Positions 25,248-34,328 of a stretch of 64,000 nucleotides of DNA are shown here, piece by piece. The position numbers and the translations under genes were made by a program. The notes under the pieces were generated by a model, which was not told where the DNA came from, did not search any database, and was given only the letters and a program-made list of their open reading frames with translations. The stretch lies in NCBI RefSeq assembly GCF_032594935.1, contig NZ_CP118734.1:1950001-2014000 (forward strand), written 5' to 3'. Positions within the stretch are counted from its first letter, which is position 1, and each line of letters begins with the position of its first letter. The stretch is from Streptococcus sp. 29892 (lineage in GTDB: Bacteria > Bacillota > Bacilli > Lactobacillales > Streptococcaceae).

Positions 25248-25303
25248 ATCAATATCTTGTGTCAAAAAATATAAAAATAGAAAATTTACACTAAATATAG
25301 TCT
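25248..25303. promoter_or_regulatory. Possible NrdR-box pair upstream of nrdD
   Basis: ACACTAAATATAGTCT at 25288-25303 and, on the other strand, ACACAAGATATTGATT at 25263-25248 resemble the NrdR consensus (ACAC-W-ATAT-W-GTGT type). They lie 53-110 bp before the nrdD start. Centre-to-centre distance is 40 bp, wider than the usual about 31, so confidence is low. Confidence 0.35.
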
Positions 25304-25334
25304 TCGTTTCTGAAAAACAAATGAAAACAAGAGC

Positions 25335-25508
25335 CTAATCTGACTCTTGTTTTCTGGTCCATAAGAAGTACAAATTGATGGCACAGGCCACTAAAATCAC
25401 AGCAGGCCAAAGCAAGTTGATGACAGGAATTCTGCCAACATTCACCGCAAGAAAGAGGATATTCCACACCACTCCCAAGCTATAGACAATCGTCAGTATA
25501 ATTTTCAT
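25335..25508 (-). CDS. Small two-helix membrane protein
   Basis: 57 residues from ATG 25508 (RBS TTGGAG), with two hydrophobic helices (about residues 4-22 and 27-47) and tail WTRKQESD. It follows the DUF3021 gene by 33 bp and may be the third gene of the LytTR unit. Function unknown. Confidence 0.6.
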   Translation of the reverse strand: MKIILTIVYSLGVVWNILFLAVNVGRIPVINLLWPAVILVACAINLYFLWTRKQESD

Positions 25509-25541
25509 AAAACACTCCAACAAAATGATAGTGCTATTATA

Positions 25542-25982
25542 CTACAAACGACCGTTGATGTCCTTGATTTGCCGCTCCATTTTCCGATGGTTTAGGAAAA
25601 AGAGAGAAGCGTAGATCAAGACAAAGATAAACCAGAAAAAGAGAAGGGCCCCTAGTTTCACGGGAAACCAACCAGCCAAAATGCCCAGCGGTGTAAAACC
25701 TAAAACCGTGATAGCAAAATGCGTTGCCGTCATTCGTAGAAGGCTCCAGTCTTGTTCAAAAATTTTGTCTGCCAGCTGAAACAAGAGACCGATTGTCGCC
25801 CAAATGGCTACACAAATCAACATAACTGTAGGTTGATTAAAATGCTCTACATAGTAAGCACCCATGGTTGAAAAGGGATTGAGAGGAAGGTAGATTCCCT
25901 GTCCGAAGACGGCTGATGTGACGATGGAGATAATGGTTCCGATGGCAATGCCTAAACTAGCTGATAAGATGTATTTTTTCAT
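25542..25982 (-). CDS. DUF3021 family membrane protein (LytTR partner)
   Basis: A 146-residue protein with four membrane helices and a basic C-terminus HRKMERQIKDING, typical of DUF3021. Its ATG overlaps the stop of the LytTR gene (ATGA). In Streptococcus mutans, membrane proteins encoded beside LytTR regulators (HdrM, BrsM) hold the regulator inactive; by analogy this one may inhibit its neighbour. That role is inference from gene pairing. Confidence 0.75.
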   Translation of the reverse strand: MKKYILSASLGIAIGTIISIVTSAVFGQGIYLPLNPFSTMGAYYVEHFNQPTVMLICVAIWATIGLLFQLADKIFEQDWSLLRMTATHFAITVLGFTPLGILAGWFPVKLGALLFFWFIFVLIYASLFFLNHRKMERQIKDINGRL

Positions 25983-26422
25983 AGTCCTAACCTTTCTTTG
26001 ATAACTTTTAGATAGCGACGGGATGAGTAGGTAACCGACCCATTCTTCATGACCAGTTTGACCAGACCGTTGGCGGTCAGCTTGAGGTGGTCCAGTTGCT
26101 TGATGTGAATGATTTCCGACTGGGAGATTTGTAAGAAGTTTGATGGTAAATCTTCCTTGACCTGATACAAGCGTAGGTTGGAAGTATAGGTAGTTTCTAA
26201 TGTTTCCACCTGTAAAATCTTATCTTCCAAGTAGAGTCTGACAATCTCATCATGCTCCACAAGATAAACCTGTTCCCCTTTTTTGACGGTTAGACTGGAC
26301 CTCTGCTTATCCAAGTTTTGAATATAGGTCATCAAGTGACTAACCTGCTCAGACATAGCCTGTGCTTCAATAGTCACCAAATCTTCCAAAATTTCTGGTG
26401 AAATAGCTAGTTTTACTTTCAT
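25979..26422 (-). CDS. LytTR-domain transcriptional regulator (HdrR/BrsR-like)
   Basis: A 147-residue stand-alone LytTR DNA-binding protein without a receiver domain. The LytTR part spans about residues 45-145: VKKGEQVYLVEHDEIVRLYL, NFLQISQSEIIHIKQLDHLK and the final SRRYLKVIKERLG. The short N-terminal segment is family-specific. It is coupled to a DUF3021 membrane protein, the arrangement of LytTR regulatory systems, which control competence and bacteriocin genes in oral streptococci. Promoter at 26449-26477. Targets in this genome are unknown. Confidence 0.8.
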   Translation of the reverse strand: MKVKLAISPEILEDLVTIEAQAMSEQVSHLMTYIQNLDKQRSSLTVKKGEQVYLVEHDEIVRLYLEDKILQVETLETTYTSNLRLYQVKEDLPSNFLQISQSEIIHIKQLDHLKLTANGLVKLVMKNGSVTYSSRRYLKVIKERLGL

Positions 26423-26448
26423 ATTCTCTCCTTTCTCTTTCTGCCCCT

Positions 26449-26477
26449 ATTAAACACCATTTCTTTACTGGTTTCAA
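26449..26477 (-). promoter_or_regulatory. Promoter of the LytTR-DUF3021 unit
   Basis: Minus strand TTGAAA (26477-26472), 17 bp, TTTAAT (26454-26449), 27 bp before the LytTR start. Confidence 0.55.
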
Positions 26478-26517
26478 GGGCTTTTGGCTATATGGTTGAT
26501 TACTTAAGCTAAACGGC

Positions 26518-26545
26518 AAAAAAGCCAGAACAACTGTCCTGACTT
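26518..26545 (-). terminator. mutS terminator
   Basis: Minus strand GTCAGGA-CAGTTG-TTCTGGC followed by TTTTTTGCC, 9 bp after the mutS stop. The stem includes a G-T pair. Confidence 0.65.
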
Positions 26546-26553
26546 TCATTGTC

Positions 26554-29094
26554 TTATATTTTTTTCTTCAACTCCGCCACAGCCATCATGACTTCCATCG
26601 GGGTCATATTGTAGATGTCTAGTTTTTCCAGTTCATCGAGGACTGGGTGAGAAGGCGTATCTGCAAAGAGGTCAATTTGACCAGACGGTTCTTCCACAAT
26701 TGACGGAGCTGGGTTAGCTGGTGCAGTAGGGGCTTGGTTTTCAAGTGTCTGCAAAATCCTATCCGCCCGCTCCAATAACTCCTCTGGCATTCCCGCAATC
26801 TTAGCCACATGGATCCCGTAGGACTTGTCAGCTGGGCCTGGGGCAATCTTGTGGAGGAAGGTGACTTGTCCGTCCTCCTCCCAGGTCGATACATGGACAT
26901 TTTCAAGGCCTGACAGGGTCTGGCTTAGCTCGGTCAGCTCGTGGTAGTGGGTAGCAAAGAGGGTCTTGGCCCCAATCTTGTCGTGGATGTACTCGATGAT
27001 AGACTGGGCTAGAGCCATGCCATCGTAGGTGGCTGTCCCCCGCCCCAGCTCATCAAAGAGAATGAGCGAACGATCTGTCGCCAGACGGACTGCCTTGTTG
27101 GCCTCCATCATCTCCACCATAAAGGTCGATTGACCGCTGACCAGGTCATCTGCTGCACCAATACGGGTGAAAATAGCATCAAAGACTGGCAGGGTTGCCC
27201 GATCTGCTGGTACATAGGAACCCATCTGTGCCAAGATGACAATAACCGCCAGCTGACGCATATAGGTCGATTTACCACTCATGTTAGGCCCTGTAATCAG
27301 CTGCATAGTCGTCGCCTGATCCAGCTGAATGGAGTTAGGAATATAGGTCTGCTTGCCCATAACCTTTTCCACGACCGCGTGCCGTCCACGCTCAATGTCC
27401 AACAGCTTATCCGCATTGAAACTTGGGCAGACCCAGTGCTGCTGCTCCGCCACAACTGCAAAGGCCTGCAAGACATCGATGGTTGCAATGGTCCGAGCCA
27501 ACTTCTGCAAGCGACTGATGTATTTTTCAACCTCTTGGCGAATCCGCATGAAAATCTCGTACTCCAAGTTAGACGACTTATCACGCGCTTCCAACATCTG
27601 CCCTTCGATTTTAGCTAACTCCTCCGTCCCAAACCGCTCCGAATTCTTCAAGGTCGCCTTGCGGAAGAAATGCCCTGGTACATTGCCCAGATTGGAATTG
27701 GTCACATGGAAGTAGTAGCCATCCTTTTTGTTGTAATCAATCTTGAGATTGTTGATACCAGACGCTTCACGCTCCTTGGCCTCAATCTCCGCAATCCAAC
27801 CCGCACCCTCACGCATGACCAGACGGTACTGGTCCAAGGTTTCATCAAAGCCCGTGCGGATGATGTTCCCATCTGTAATAGCCCCTTGGGCTTCTGGGTC
27901 AATAGCAGAGCTGATAAGGGCGTGTAGTTCTGGGATTGGATCCAGACCTGCCACCAAGCTAGTCAGAGCAGACTGATCCATTTGTAGCAAGATATTCTTG
28001 ATAGCAGGGACATTTCCAAGGGTCTGAGAAAGTTGCAAGAGATCCTTGGGCAAGGTCTTGCCAAAGGACACCCGACTGGCCAAGCGTTCGATGTCATAGA
28101 CACCTTTCAAGGCTTCTACCAAATCACTCCGCTCAAAGAAGTAATCCAGAAAAACCTGCACAACAGCCTGCCTGCTTTCAATCCGCTTGAGGTCAATCAG
28201 CGGTCTGTCAATCCAAGCCCGCAAGAGCCGCATGCCCATAGCTGTCTTGGTTTCGTCTAACAACCAGTACAAGCTACCGTGCTTCTTGCCTGTCCGTCCA
28301 TTTTCAAGTAAGTCCAGACTAGACTTGGTAGCATAGTCCATTTGCAGATAGTCCTTGATTTCATAGTGGACCACCTTCTGCAAGTGGCTCAAGTCCCGCA
28401 TCTGTGTCCGATGTAGGTAGCTGAGGAGTTTACCCGCCGCGGCCTTTTCCAAGTCTGTCAGGGAATTGTCAATCAGCTGGACATCTTCCGTCACCTCATC
28501 CTCAAAAGAGAGCAGGAGGTTCATCTGGTTCGAAAAGACCTGCTCTTCTTCCTCCGACAGAGCGTAACCGATGACCAATTCCCGCGCCCGCAAGTTGCGA
28601 ATTTCACCGCAAAGACTGGTAAAATCATCTAGACTGGTCACGAAAAACTGACCGGTTGACACATCCATGTAAGAAAGAGCAAATTGCACGCCATGACGGT
28701 CAACGGTAACTAGATAATTGCTGTCAGCTCCCATTTTAGAGGAATCCGTAACCGTACCAGGGGTGATGACCTGCACCACTTCCCGCTTGACCACGCCAAC
28801 TGCCTGCTTGGGATCCTCCATCTGCTCAGCAATGGCTACCTTGTGCCCCAGTTCAACAAGGGTATCAATATACTGCTGGGCTGCATGATAGGGAACACCA
28901 GCCATAGGAATGGGATTTTCCGCATTTTTATTCCGACTGGTCAAGGATAGTTCCAAAATCTGTGCAGCCTCTACTGCATCCTCGTAAAACAATTCATAAA
29001 AGTCACCCATGCGAAAGAGCAAAAAAGCATCTGGATAGTTTGCTTTGATATCCAGATACTGCTGCATGCCTGGAGAAATTTTCTCTACTGCCAT
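26554..29094 (-). CDS. mutS: DNA mismatch repair protein MutS
   Basis: An 846-residue mismatch-recognition ATPase. The N-terminal mismatch-binding motif GDFYELF is present near residue 31, Walker A is GPNMSGKST (about residue 600), with [12 protein letters not shown]alker B and a C-terminal helix-turn-helix/tetramer region. ATG 29094 is preceded by GAGAGG. It lies 14 bp after argR, giving the argR-mutS unit also found in pneumococcus. Confidence 0.95.
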   Translation of the reverse strand: MAVEKISPGMQQYLDIKANYPDAFLLFRMGDFYELFYEDAVEAAQILELSLTSRNKNAENPIPMAGVPYHAAQQYIDTLVELGHKVAIAEQMEDPKQAVGVVKREVVQVITPGTVTDSSKMGADSNYLVTVDRHGVQFALSYMDVSTGQFFVTSLDDFTSLCGEIRNLRARELVIGYALSEEEEQVFSNQMNLLLSFEDEVTEDVQLIDNSLTDLEKAAAGKLLSYLHRTQMRDLSHLQKVVHYEIKDYLQMDYATKSSLDLLENGRTGKKHGSLYWLLDETKTAMGMRLLRAWIDRPLIDLKRIESRQAVVQVFLDYFFERSDLVEALKGVYDIERLASRVSFGKTLPKDLLQLSQTLGNVPAIKNILLQMDQSALTSLVAGLDPIPELHALISSAIDPEAQGAITDGNIIRTGFDETLDQYRLVMREGAGWIAEIEAKEREASGINNLKIDYNKKDGYYFHVTNSNLGNVPGHFFRKATLKNSERFGTEELAKIEGQMLEARDKSSNLEYEIFMRIRQEVEKYISRLQKLARTIATIDVLQAFAVVAEQQHWVCPSFNADKLLDIERGRHAVVEKVMGKQTYIPNSIQLDQATTMQLITGPNMSGKSTYMRQLAVIVILAQMGSYVPADRATLPVFDAIFTRIGAADDLVSGQSTFMVEMMEANKAVRLATDRSLILFDELGRGTATYDGMALAQSIIEYIHDKIGAKTLFATHYHELTELSQTLSGLENVHVSTWEEDGQVTFLHKIAPGPADKSYGIHVAKIAGMPEELLERADRILQTLENQAPTAPANPAPSIVEEPSGQIDLFADTPSHPVLDELEKLDIYNMTPMEVMMAVAELKKKI

Positions 29095-29108
29095 TCTTCC
29101 TCTCAATT

Positions 29109-29552
29109 CTACTCCAAATAATGATTGATCTCAGCTTCGACCTGCTGGGCTGCCTCTTCATCACGACAGATAACCAACAGAGTATCTGCACCAGCCAAGG
29201 TTCCCAAAATAGACGACGGCTTCTCTGCGTCAATAATATTAGCCATCAAGGCCGCTTCACCCAAGTCAGAATGAAGAACCAAAATAAAACTCGCCCGCTC
29301 AACCTTATAAGCATATTGTGCCAATAATTCAACGAAATTCACTCCCTCTTCTTCAATCGCTAAAGAATAGAAGGAACGACCATTCTCATGAATTTTGATG
29401 ACACCCAATTCACGCAAATCACGGGACAAGGTTGTCTGAGTTACAATAATCCCCTGACTCTCAAGCCTTTTCTGAATATCCGTTTGGCGTCCAATCTTCT
29501 CTTGATGAATCATGTTTTTTATCAATTCATGTCGCCCTGCTTTATTCATCAT
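29109..29552 (-). CDS. argR: Arginine repressor ArgR
   Basis: A 147-residue ArgR/AhrC regulator. The N-terminal winged helix has [20 protein letters not shown]; the C-terminal arginine-binding and oligomerisation part has [17 protein letters not shown] with the Asp residue that contacts arginine. It is divergent from argS, with 103 bp between. Two adjacent ATGs are possible starts; either has the GAGG RBS. Expected to adjust arginine metabolism genes to arginine supply. Confidence 0.9.
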   Translation of the reverse strand: MMNKAGRHELIKNMIHQEKIGRQTDIQKRLESQGIIVTQTTLSRDLRELGVIKIHENGRSFYSLAIEEEGVNFVELLAQYAYKVERASFILVLHSDLGEAALMANIIDAEKPSSILGTLAGADTLLVICRDEEAAQQVEAEINHYLE

Positions 29553-29581
29553 CTTACCTCAGAATGTATATTTATAAAAAT

Positions 29582-29590
29582 ATTATAACA
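29582..29590 (-). promoter_or_regulatory. argR extended -10
   Basis: Minus strand TGTTATAAT (29590-29582), an extended -10 about 30 bp before the argR start. No clear -35. Confidence 0.5.
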
Positions 29591-29603
29591 CTTTTCACCG
29601 CTA

Positions 29604-29631
29604 TTGACCTAGAAATGTGATAAAATAGAAT
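29604..29631 (+). promoter_or_regulatory. argS promoter
   Basis: TTGACC (29604-29609), 16 bp, TAGAAT (29626-29631), 24 bp before the argS ATG. No T-box leader fits in this short space. Confidence 0.55.
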
Positions 29632-29655
29632 CAATAACGTTGGAGGAAATCCTAT

Positions 29656-31344
29656 ATGAATCAAAAACAAGTGATTGCAGAAAGACTAGCTGCCATCCTT
29701 CCGAGTTTGGAAGTAGAAGCTATCTACAATCTGCTAGAAAAACCGAAATCATCAGAAATGGGTGACATCGCCTTCCCTGCCTTCTCACTTGCCAAAGTAG
29801 AACGAAAGGCTCCACAGGCTATCGCCACAGACATCGTTGAAAAACTAGACACTACTGGCTTTGAGAAGGTTGTAGCTACCGGTCCTTACGTCAACTTCTT
29901 CTTGGACAAGGCTGCTATCTCCCACCAAGTCTTGACAGATGTTATTACTGAAAAAGACCAATACGGTAAACTCAACATCGGTCAAGGACGCAATGTAACC
30001 ATCGACATGTCTAGCCCAAACATTGCTAAACCATTCTCAGTTGGACATTTGCGTTCAACCGTTATCGGCGATGCCCTTGCCAACATCCACGAAAAACTAG
30101 GCTACAAGCCAATCCGTATCAACCACTTGGGTGACTGGGGCAAACAATTTGGTATGTTGATTGTTGCCTACAAACTCTGGGGTGACAAGGCTGCGGTCGA
30201 AGCTGACCCAATCTCAGAACTTCTTAAACTCTATGTCCGTATCAATGCTGAGGCAGAAGAAAAACCTGAGTTGGACGACGAAGCACGCCAATGGTTCAAA
30301 AAATTGGAAGACGGCGACCCAGAAGCGCACGAATTGTGGCAATGGTTCCGTGATGAGAGCTTGGTCGAATTTAACCGCATCTACGACAAACTTGATGTAA
30401 CATTCGACAGCTATAACGGCGAAGCCTTCTACAACGATAAGATGGACGAAGGTATCCAAATCTTAGAAGAAAAAGGACTTCTTCAAGAGTCTAAAGGTGC
30501 CAAAATCGTTGACCTTGAAAGCTACAATCTTCCACCAGCCCTTATCATGAAGACAGATGGCGCTACCCTCTACATCACGCGCGATATGGCAACAGCTATG
30601 TACCGCAAGCGCACCTATGACTTCGTGAAAAGCATCTATGTCGTTGGTCAGGAGCAAATCAACCACTTCAAGCAGCTCAAGGCTGTCTTGAAAGAAATGG
30701 ATTTCGACTGGAGCGACGATATGACCCATATCACCTTCGGTCTGGTTACCAAGGACAAGAAAAAGCTCTCTACTCGTAAAGGAAACATCATCCTGCTCGA
30801 ACCAACACTTGACGAAGCTATTTCACGCGCCCTTACTCAAATCGAAGCTAAAAACCCTGACCTTGAAAACAAGGAAGAAGTGGCACACGCAGTTGGTGTC
30901 GGCGCTGTGAAGTTCTACGACCTCAAAACCGACCGTGACAACGGCTACGACTTCGACTTGGAAGCTATGGTTTCCTTCGAGGGTGAAACAGGTCCTTATG
31001 TCCAATACGCATACGCCCGCATCCAGTCTATCTTGCGCAAGGCAAACTTTGTACCAAACGCAGAAAATGACTACAAACTAGCTGACGCAGAAAGCTGGGA
31101 AATCATCAAGCACATCCAAAACTTCTCAAATCTTGTTGAACGTGCCGGAGACAAATTTGACCCATCACTTATTGCCAAATACGCTATCAACCTAGCTCAA
31201 GCCTTCAACAAATACTACGCTCACACGCGCATCTTGGATGAAAGCCCAGAGCGTGACAGCCGCTTGGCACTTGCCTACGCAACTGGTGTCGTCCTAAAAG
31301 AAGCCCTTCGTCTTCTTGGTGTAAAAGCTCCAGAGAAAATGTAA
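29656..31344 (+). CDS. argS: Arginyl-tRNA synthetase
   Basis: A 562-residue class I synthetase. The HIGH-type motif lies in [18 protein letters not shown] near residue 132, the KMSKS-equivalent is KLSTRKGN near residue 375, and the C-terminal anticodon-binding DALR domain ends [20 protein letters not shown]. Followed by a clear terminator at 31354. Confidence 0.96.
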   Translation: MNQKQVIAERLAAILPSLEVEAIYNLLEKPKSSEMGDIAFPAFSLAKVERKAPQAIATDIVEKLDTTGFEKVVATGPYVNFFLDKAAISHQVLTDVITEKDQYGKLNIGQGRNVTIDMSSPNIAKPFSVGHLRSTVIGDALANIHEKLGYKPIRINHLGDWGKQFGMLIVAYKLWGDKAAVEADPISELLKLYVRINAEAEEKPELDDEARQWFKKLEDGDPEAHELWQWFRDESLVEFNRIYDKLDVTFDSYNGEAFYNDKMDEGIQILEEKGLLQESKGAKIVDLESYNLPPALIMKTDGATLYITRDMATAMYRKRTYDFVKSIYVVGQEQINHFKQLKAVLKEMDFDWSDDMTHITFGLVTKDKKKLSTRKGNIILLEPTLDEAISRALTQIEAKNPDLENKEEVAHAVGVGAVKFYDLKTDRDNGYDFDLEAMVSFEGETGPYVQYAYARIQSILRKANFVPNAENDYKLADAESWEIIKHIQNFSNLVERAGDKFDPSLIAKYAINLAQAFNKYYAHTRILDESPERDSRLALAYATGVVLKEALRLLGVKAPEKM

Positions 31345-31353
31345 TAACATTCT

Positions 31354-31386
31354 ATCCTCAATCTTATTGGTTGAGGATTTTTTATC
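31354..31386 (+). terminator. argS terminator
   Basis: ATCCTCAA-TCTTATTGG-TTGAGGAT followed by TTTTTAT. Confidence 0.85.
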
Positions 31387-31424
31387 ATCAGCGACAAAAA
31401 AATTCTCAAAAATTATCAGACAAG

Positions 31425-31432
31425 TGCGAATA
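31425..31432 (+). promoter_or_regulatory. Candidate competence (CIN/com) box before the CHAP hydrolase
   Basis: TGCGAATA fits the ComX-dependent TNCGAATA box and lies 50 bp before the start of a CHAP-domain hydrolase. Cell-wall hydrolases (CbpD, LytF) are known late competence genes in streptococci, so the functional match strengthens an otherwise short motif. No good housekeeping promoter is seen. Confidence 0.5.
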
Positions 31433-31482
31433 GATGTAGCGAGGGGGAATAACCCCTACAAAAAATCATCAAAGGAGTCTGA

Positions 31483-33273
31483 ATGACAAAAACATCTCTT
31501 ACAGCAAACCAACCACGCTTTTCTATCCGCACTTATTCTCTCGGTGCCGCTTCTGTCCTACTAGCCTATGCCTGTCTAGCAGCTGGACCAGTAGCCCATG
31601 CCAACACGGGCACAAACACCAATACAAGTACAAACTTAAGAACCGTCCAGACCTCGACAAGTAGTTCTACAGGACAGGAAATACCTACGCAAATCACTCA
31701 GCCAACTACCCCACAAACAGGAACTGAGCAAACAACCACAAGCACTACAACTAGCCCAAACAACTCTGGCCAAACCGACCAAACTTCTCAGGAAAAGATT
31801 GAAACAGGAACAAGCACTTCATACAGTCAACAAACACAGCTGACCATTCCCGAAACTAATCAAGCTAAGACAACAAGTTCCCAAACAAGTTCCCCACAAA
31901 CAACACCTACAACTAGGGACAACCAGACATCGACTGTCCCTGCAAGCAGTAGCCATCCCCAGACAAGTACGCCATCAACAAGTAGCTCTGCCATTTCCCC
32001 AAAAACAAACACCCAAACACAAACCAACACCACCAGAACTCGACCGACTACCCAAACTCGTACTGCCAGCACACGTTCTAGCTCCACCAGTGCCTTGGGG
32101 GATGATTATCCTTATACAGCGGTTGACGCTATTGACCCCTGGAGGCTCTACACCCGTCAATGTACTTCTTTTGTAGCCTTTCGCCTCAGTAAAGTCAACG
32201 GTTTTGAAATCCCACCAGCTTACGGTAATGCAGATGTCTGGGGATACCGAGCGCAGCGTGAAGGTTACCGCGTGGATATGAACCCTGCCGTGGGAGCAGT
32301 AGCTTGGTGGACCTCCCCTATGCATGTTGCCTGGGTATCTAGCATCCAAGGGGACATGGTAGAAATCGAAGAATACAACTACAGTCCTCGCTTCACTTAC
32401 AGTAGACGACTGATTCATAAAAACTCTGTCAGTGGCTACATTCACTTCAAGGATCTAGCTAGCTCCCCTGTCAGTCAAACTAGCACTGCACCTACTCAGG
32501 CAGCTGGCTTAGCAAACAGCGGTGTCTATACCTTCACCCAACAAGCGCCAATTAAAAACGAAGCCAAACAATCTAGCACAACCCTAGATTACTATTATGC
32601 CGGTGAAAGCGTACGCTACGACCGGGTTCTAACAGCTGATGGCTACCAGTGGATTAGCTACCTCAGCTATAGTGGTCAAAGACGCTACATTCCTATCAAG
32701 CAGGTAGAAGCAAGTCCTGCACCACAGCAGCCTATTGGATCAACTCCTACCAAACCTCAGGGAACTATCCAGGTTACAAATATCAATCAAGCAGAAGGTA
32801 GTTTTGAGGTTCTTATAACAGGAGCTAAATCACCCAAAGAAATTACAGCTGTATCTGTACCTGTTTGGTCAGATCAAGGAGGACAAGATGATCTCATCTG
32901 GTATCCTGCTCAACGACAAAGTGATGGCAGCTACAAGGTGAAGGTCCTAGCTAGCAAGCATAAAAATGACAGCGGAAAATACCACATCCACGTCTATTTC
33001 ACAGATGCTGCAAATCAGATTGATTTTATAGGAAGCACAACAACCCAGCTTTCTACTACGGCTGCAAATACAAATTCCCTACCATCGTCTGGAACCTATA
33101 CCTTTAAATCCCGACTAGCCATTCGAAACAGTCCGAGTCTCTCTTCCCCTGTCTTATTCCACTATGGTATTGGACAAAGTGTCCGCTATGACCGGGTTGT
33201 CACAGCCGAAGGCCGTCAATGGATTAGCTATGTCAGCTATTCCGGAGCTCGTCGCTACATTGCTATCCCATAA
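31483..33273 (+). CDS. Secreted CHAP-domain peptidoglycan hydrolase with SH3-like and GBS-Bsp-like domains
   Basis: 596 residues. A YSIRK-type signal (FSIRTYSLGAASVLL) precedes a Thr/Ser/Gln-rich linker (about residues 40-205), a CHAP domain (about 208-325) with catalytic Cys227 (RQCTSFVAFRL) and His281 (MHVAWV), an SH3-like domain (about 345-412), a GBS-Bsp-like domain (about 425-520) and a second SH3-like domain ending at the C-terminus. The two SH3-like units share SVRYDRV and QWISY-SYSG-RRYI. CHAP enzymes cut peptide or amide bonds of peptidoglycan. The protein resembles competence-induced hydrolases (fratricins) and has a CIN-box-like site upstream. It has no LPXTG anchor, so it is released or held by its binding domains. 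Confidence 0.88.
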   Translation: MTKTSLTANQPRFSIRTYSLGAASVLLAYACLAAGPVAHANTGTNTNTSTNLRTVQTSTSSSTGQEIPTQITQPTTPQTGTEQTTTSTTTSPNNSGQTDQTSQEKIETGTSTSYSQQTQLTIPETNQAKTTSSQTSSPQTTPTTRDNQTSTVPASSSHPQTSTPSTSSSAISPKTNTQTQTNTTRTRPTTQTRTASTRSSSTSALGDDYPYTAVDAIDPWRLYTRQCTSFVAFRLSKVNGFEIPPAYGNADVWGYRAQREGYRVDMNPAVGAVAWWTSPMHVAWVSSIQGDMVEIEEYNYSPRFTYSRRLIHKNSVSGYIHFKDLASSPVSQTSTAPTQAAGLANSGVYTFTQQAPIKNEAKQSSTTLDYYYAGESVRYDRVLTADGYQWISYLSYSGQRRYIPIKQVEASPAPQQPIGSTPTKPQGTIQVTNINQAEGSFEVLITGAKSPKEITAVSVPVWSDQGGQDDLIWYPAQRQSDGSYKVKVLASKHKNDSGKYHIHVYFTDAANQIDFIGSTTTQLSTTAANTNSLPSSGTYTFKSRLAIRNSPSLSSPVLFHYGIGQSVRYDRVVTAEGRQWISYVSYSGARRYIAIP

Positions 33274-33281
33274 AACAAAAG

Positions 33282-33316
33282 AAACTGCAGGGTCCATGTG
33301 AACCATGCAGTTTTTT
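33282..33316. terminator. Terminator between convergent genes
   Basis: AAACTGCA (33282-33289) pairs with TGCAGTTT (33306-33313), followed by TTTT; A-rich sequence on the other side lets it work in both directions. Confidence 0.75.
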
Positions 33317-33322
33317 GGATGA

Positions 33323-33844
33323 TTAAATATCGGTAGAATTGATAGCTGTACTTGGCTGTTCCTTTGGCTTACGCAGATGGAAGAAAATGGTCACACCAAA
33401 GTAAATGGCAAATAGGACAATGTTGAGGATGTAAGCCCATAGCATACCTGCTGCTGTCACATCACGCAAGCCTGCATCTGAGTAGAGGTTGGCAATCCCT
33501 TTACTTGCTAGGTAGTTATAGGTATTCAGCAACAAGGTCGAAAAGAGATAGCCGATGTAAAGATAGGAAGCCAGCTCATTTTTCTTCATGAATAGGAAAA
33601 CAATGACCGCAATCAATAGACCAAACATGACTAGGGCTGCAATCTTTTGAATGATACTATTCTGAAGATTGGCTGTTTCGCGCGAAACAAGAATTAACTC
33701 TTCCACATCAATCCCAACAGCTCCCTGCGTGTATGTGCGAAGTTGCTCCTCGTTAAAAGTCGAAACAAAGGCACTGAACAGCCTTAAAATACTAGCAATA
33801 CTGGATAGTATCACAAAAATATACAGATGAATTGGTCTTTTCAT
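33323..33844 (-). CDS. Four-helix membrane protein of unknown function
   Basis: 173 residues from ATG 33844, chosen for the strong AGGAGGTGC site upstream; the longer frame has no RBS. One N-terminal helix, a short external loop, and three further helices (about residues 63-82, 90-107 and 130-152), then a polar tail. No family recognised and no catalytic motif seen. It stands alone between a terminator and a divergent small gene. Confidence 0.65.
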   Translation of the reverse strand: MKRPIHLYIFVILSSIASILRLFSAFVSTFNEEQLRTYTQGAVGIDVEELILVSRETANLQNSIIQKIAALVMFGLLIAVIVFLFMKKNELASYLYIGYLFSTLLLNTYNYLASKGIANLYSDAGLRDVTAAGMLWAYILNIVLFAIYFGVTIFFHLRKPKEQPSTAINSTDI

Positions 33845-33916
33845 ATAAGCACCTCCTAATTTTAGTCTTATTCTACTCCAAAAAACATGCTTTGTCAATG
33901 TGATTTTGTGAACAAG

Positions 33917-33945
33917 TTGAAAAATATATATTAAAATGCTATAAT
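33917..33945 (+). promoter_or_regulatory. Promoter of the 64-residue membrane protein
   Basis: TTGAAA (33917-33922), 17 bp, TATAAT (33940-33945) with an upstream TG (extended -10). A very good housekeeping promoter. Confidence 0.75.
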
Positions 33946-33972
33946 AAAGTAAAGTAGTAAGGAGGAGAAGCG

Positions 33973-34167
33973 ATGAAACATTTTAGAAAAAACTACTGGC
34001 TTTACTGGTATCTCTACCTAATCTTCTATCTATTTGCAAAAATGATTTTCCCTGACCTCACTAATATTTTGGCTGCTATCGGTTTTTGGAGCCTTGTTGC
34101 CGCCCTGCTCCACACCATCTACTACTGGATTAGCTACTGGCTCTATGTCCGTAAACAGAAGAAATAA
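33973..34167 (+). CDS. Small aromatic-rich membrane protein
   Basis: 64 residues with two membrane helices, unusually rich in Tyr and Trp (YWLYWYLYLIFYLF, YYWISYWLYV) and ending RKQKK. It has a strong promoter, an AAGGAGGAG RBS and its own terminator, so it is a genuine single-gene unit. Function unknown. Confidence 0.65.
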   Translation: MKHFRKNYWLYWYLYLIFYLFAKMIFPDLTNILAAIGFWSLVAALLHTIYYWISYWLYVRKQKK

Positions 34168-34173
34168 GAACAA

Positions 34174-34208
34174 TCTCCTCTAAGTTAGACCTAGAGGAGA
34201 TGATTTTT
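34174..34208 (+). terminator. Terminator of the small membrane protein gene
   Basis: TCTCCTCTA (34174-34182) pairs with TAGAGGAGA (34192-34200), followed by TGATTTTTATTT. Confidence 0.8.
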
Positions 34209-34300
34209 ATTTAGAGGCAAGATTTTGAAAAAGTTGAAAAGACAAATCAATAATGGCGACTATCTAATCATCAATCTCTATACCCATCACCAACCTTTAC

Positions 34301-34328
34301 AAAAAACCACCAGCCTAGACTGATGGTT
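34301..34328 (-). terminator. malQ terminator
   Basis: Minus strand AACCATCAG-TCTAGG-CTGGTGGTT followed by TTTTGT. The stem overlaps the malQ stop. Confidence 0.75.

Noticed and set aside
31975-32445. 156-residue frame antisense to the CHAP hydrolase
   Set aside because: It mirrors the low-complexity Thr/Ser codons and the CHAP domain; no RBS or recognisable domain.
32900-33300. LPXTG sortase anchor in the CHAP protein
   Set aside because: The protein ends in the second SH3-like domain (RRYIAIP) with no LPXTG, hydrophobic tail or charged end.
34200-34315. malP remnant next to malQ
   Set aside because: Only terminators and about 100 bp of AT-rich sequence lie here; no phosphorylase fragment is seen.
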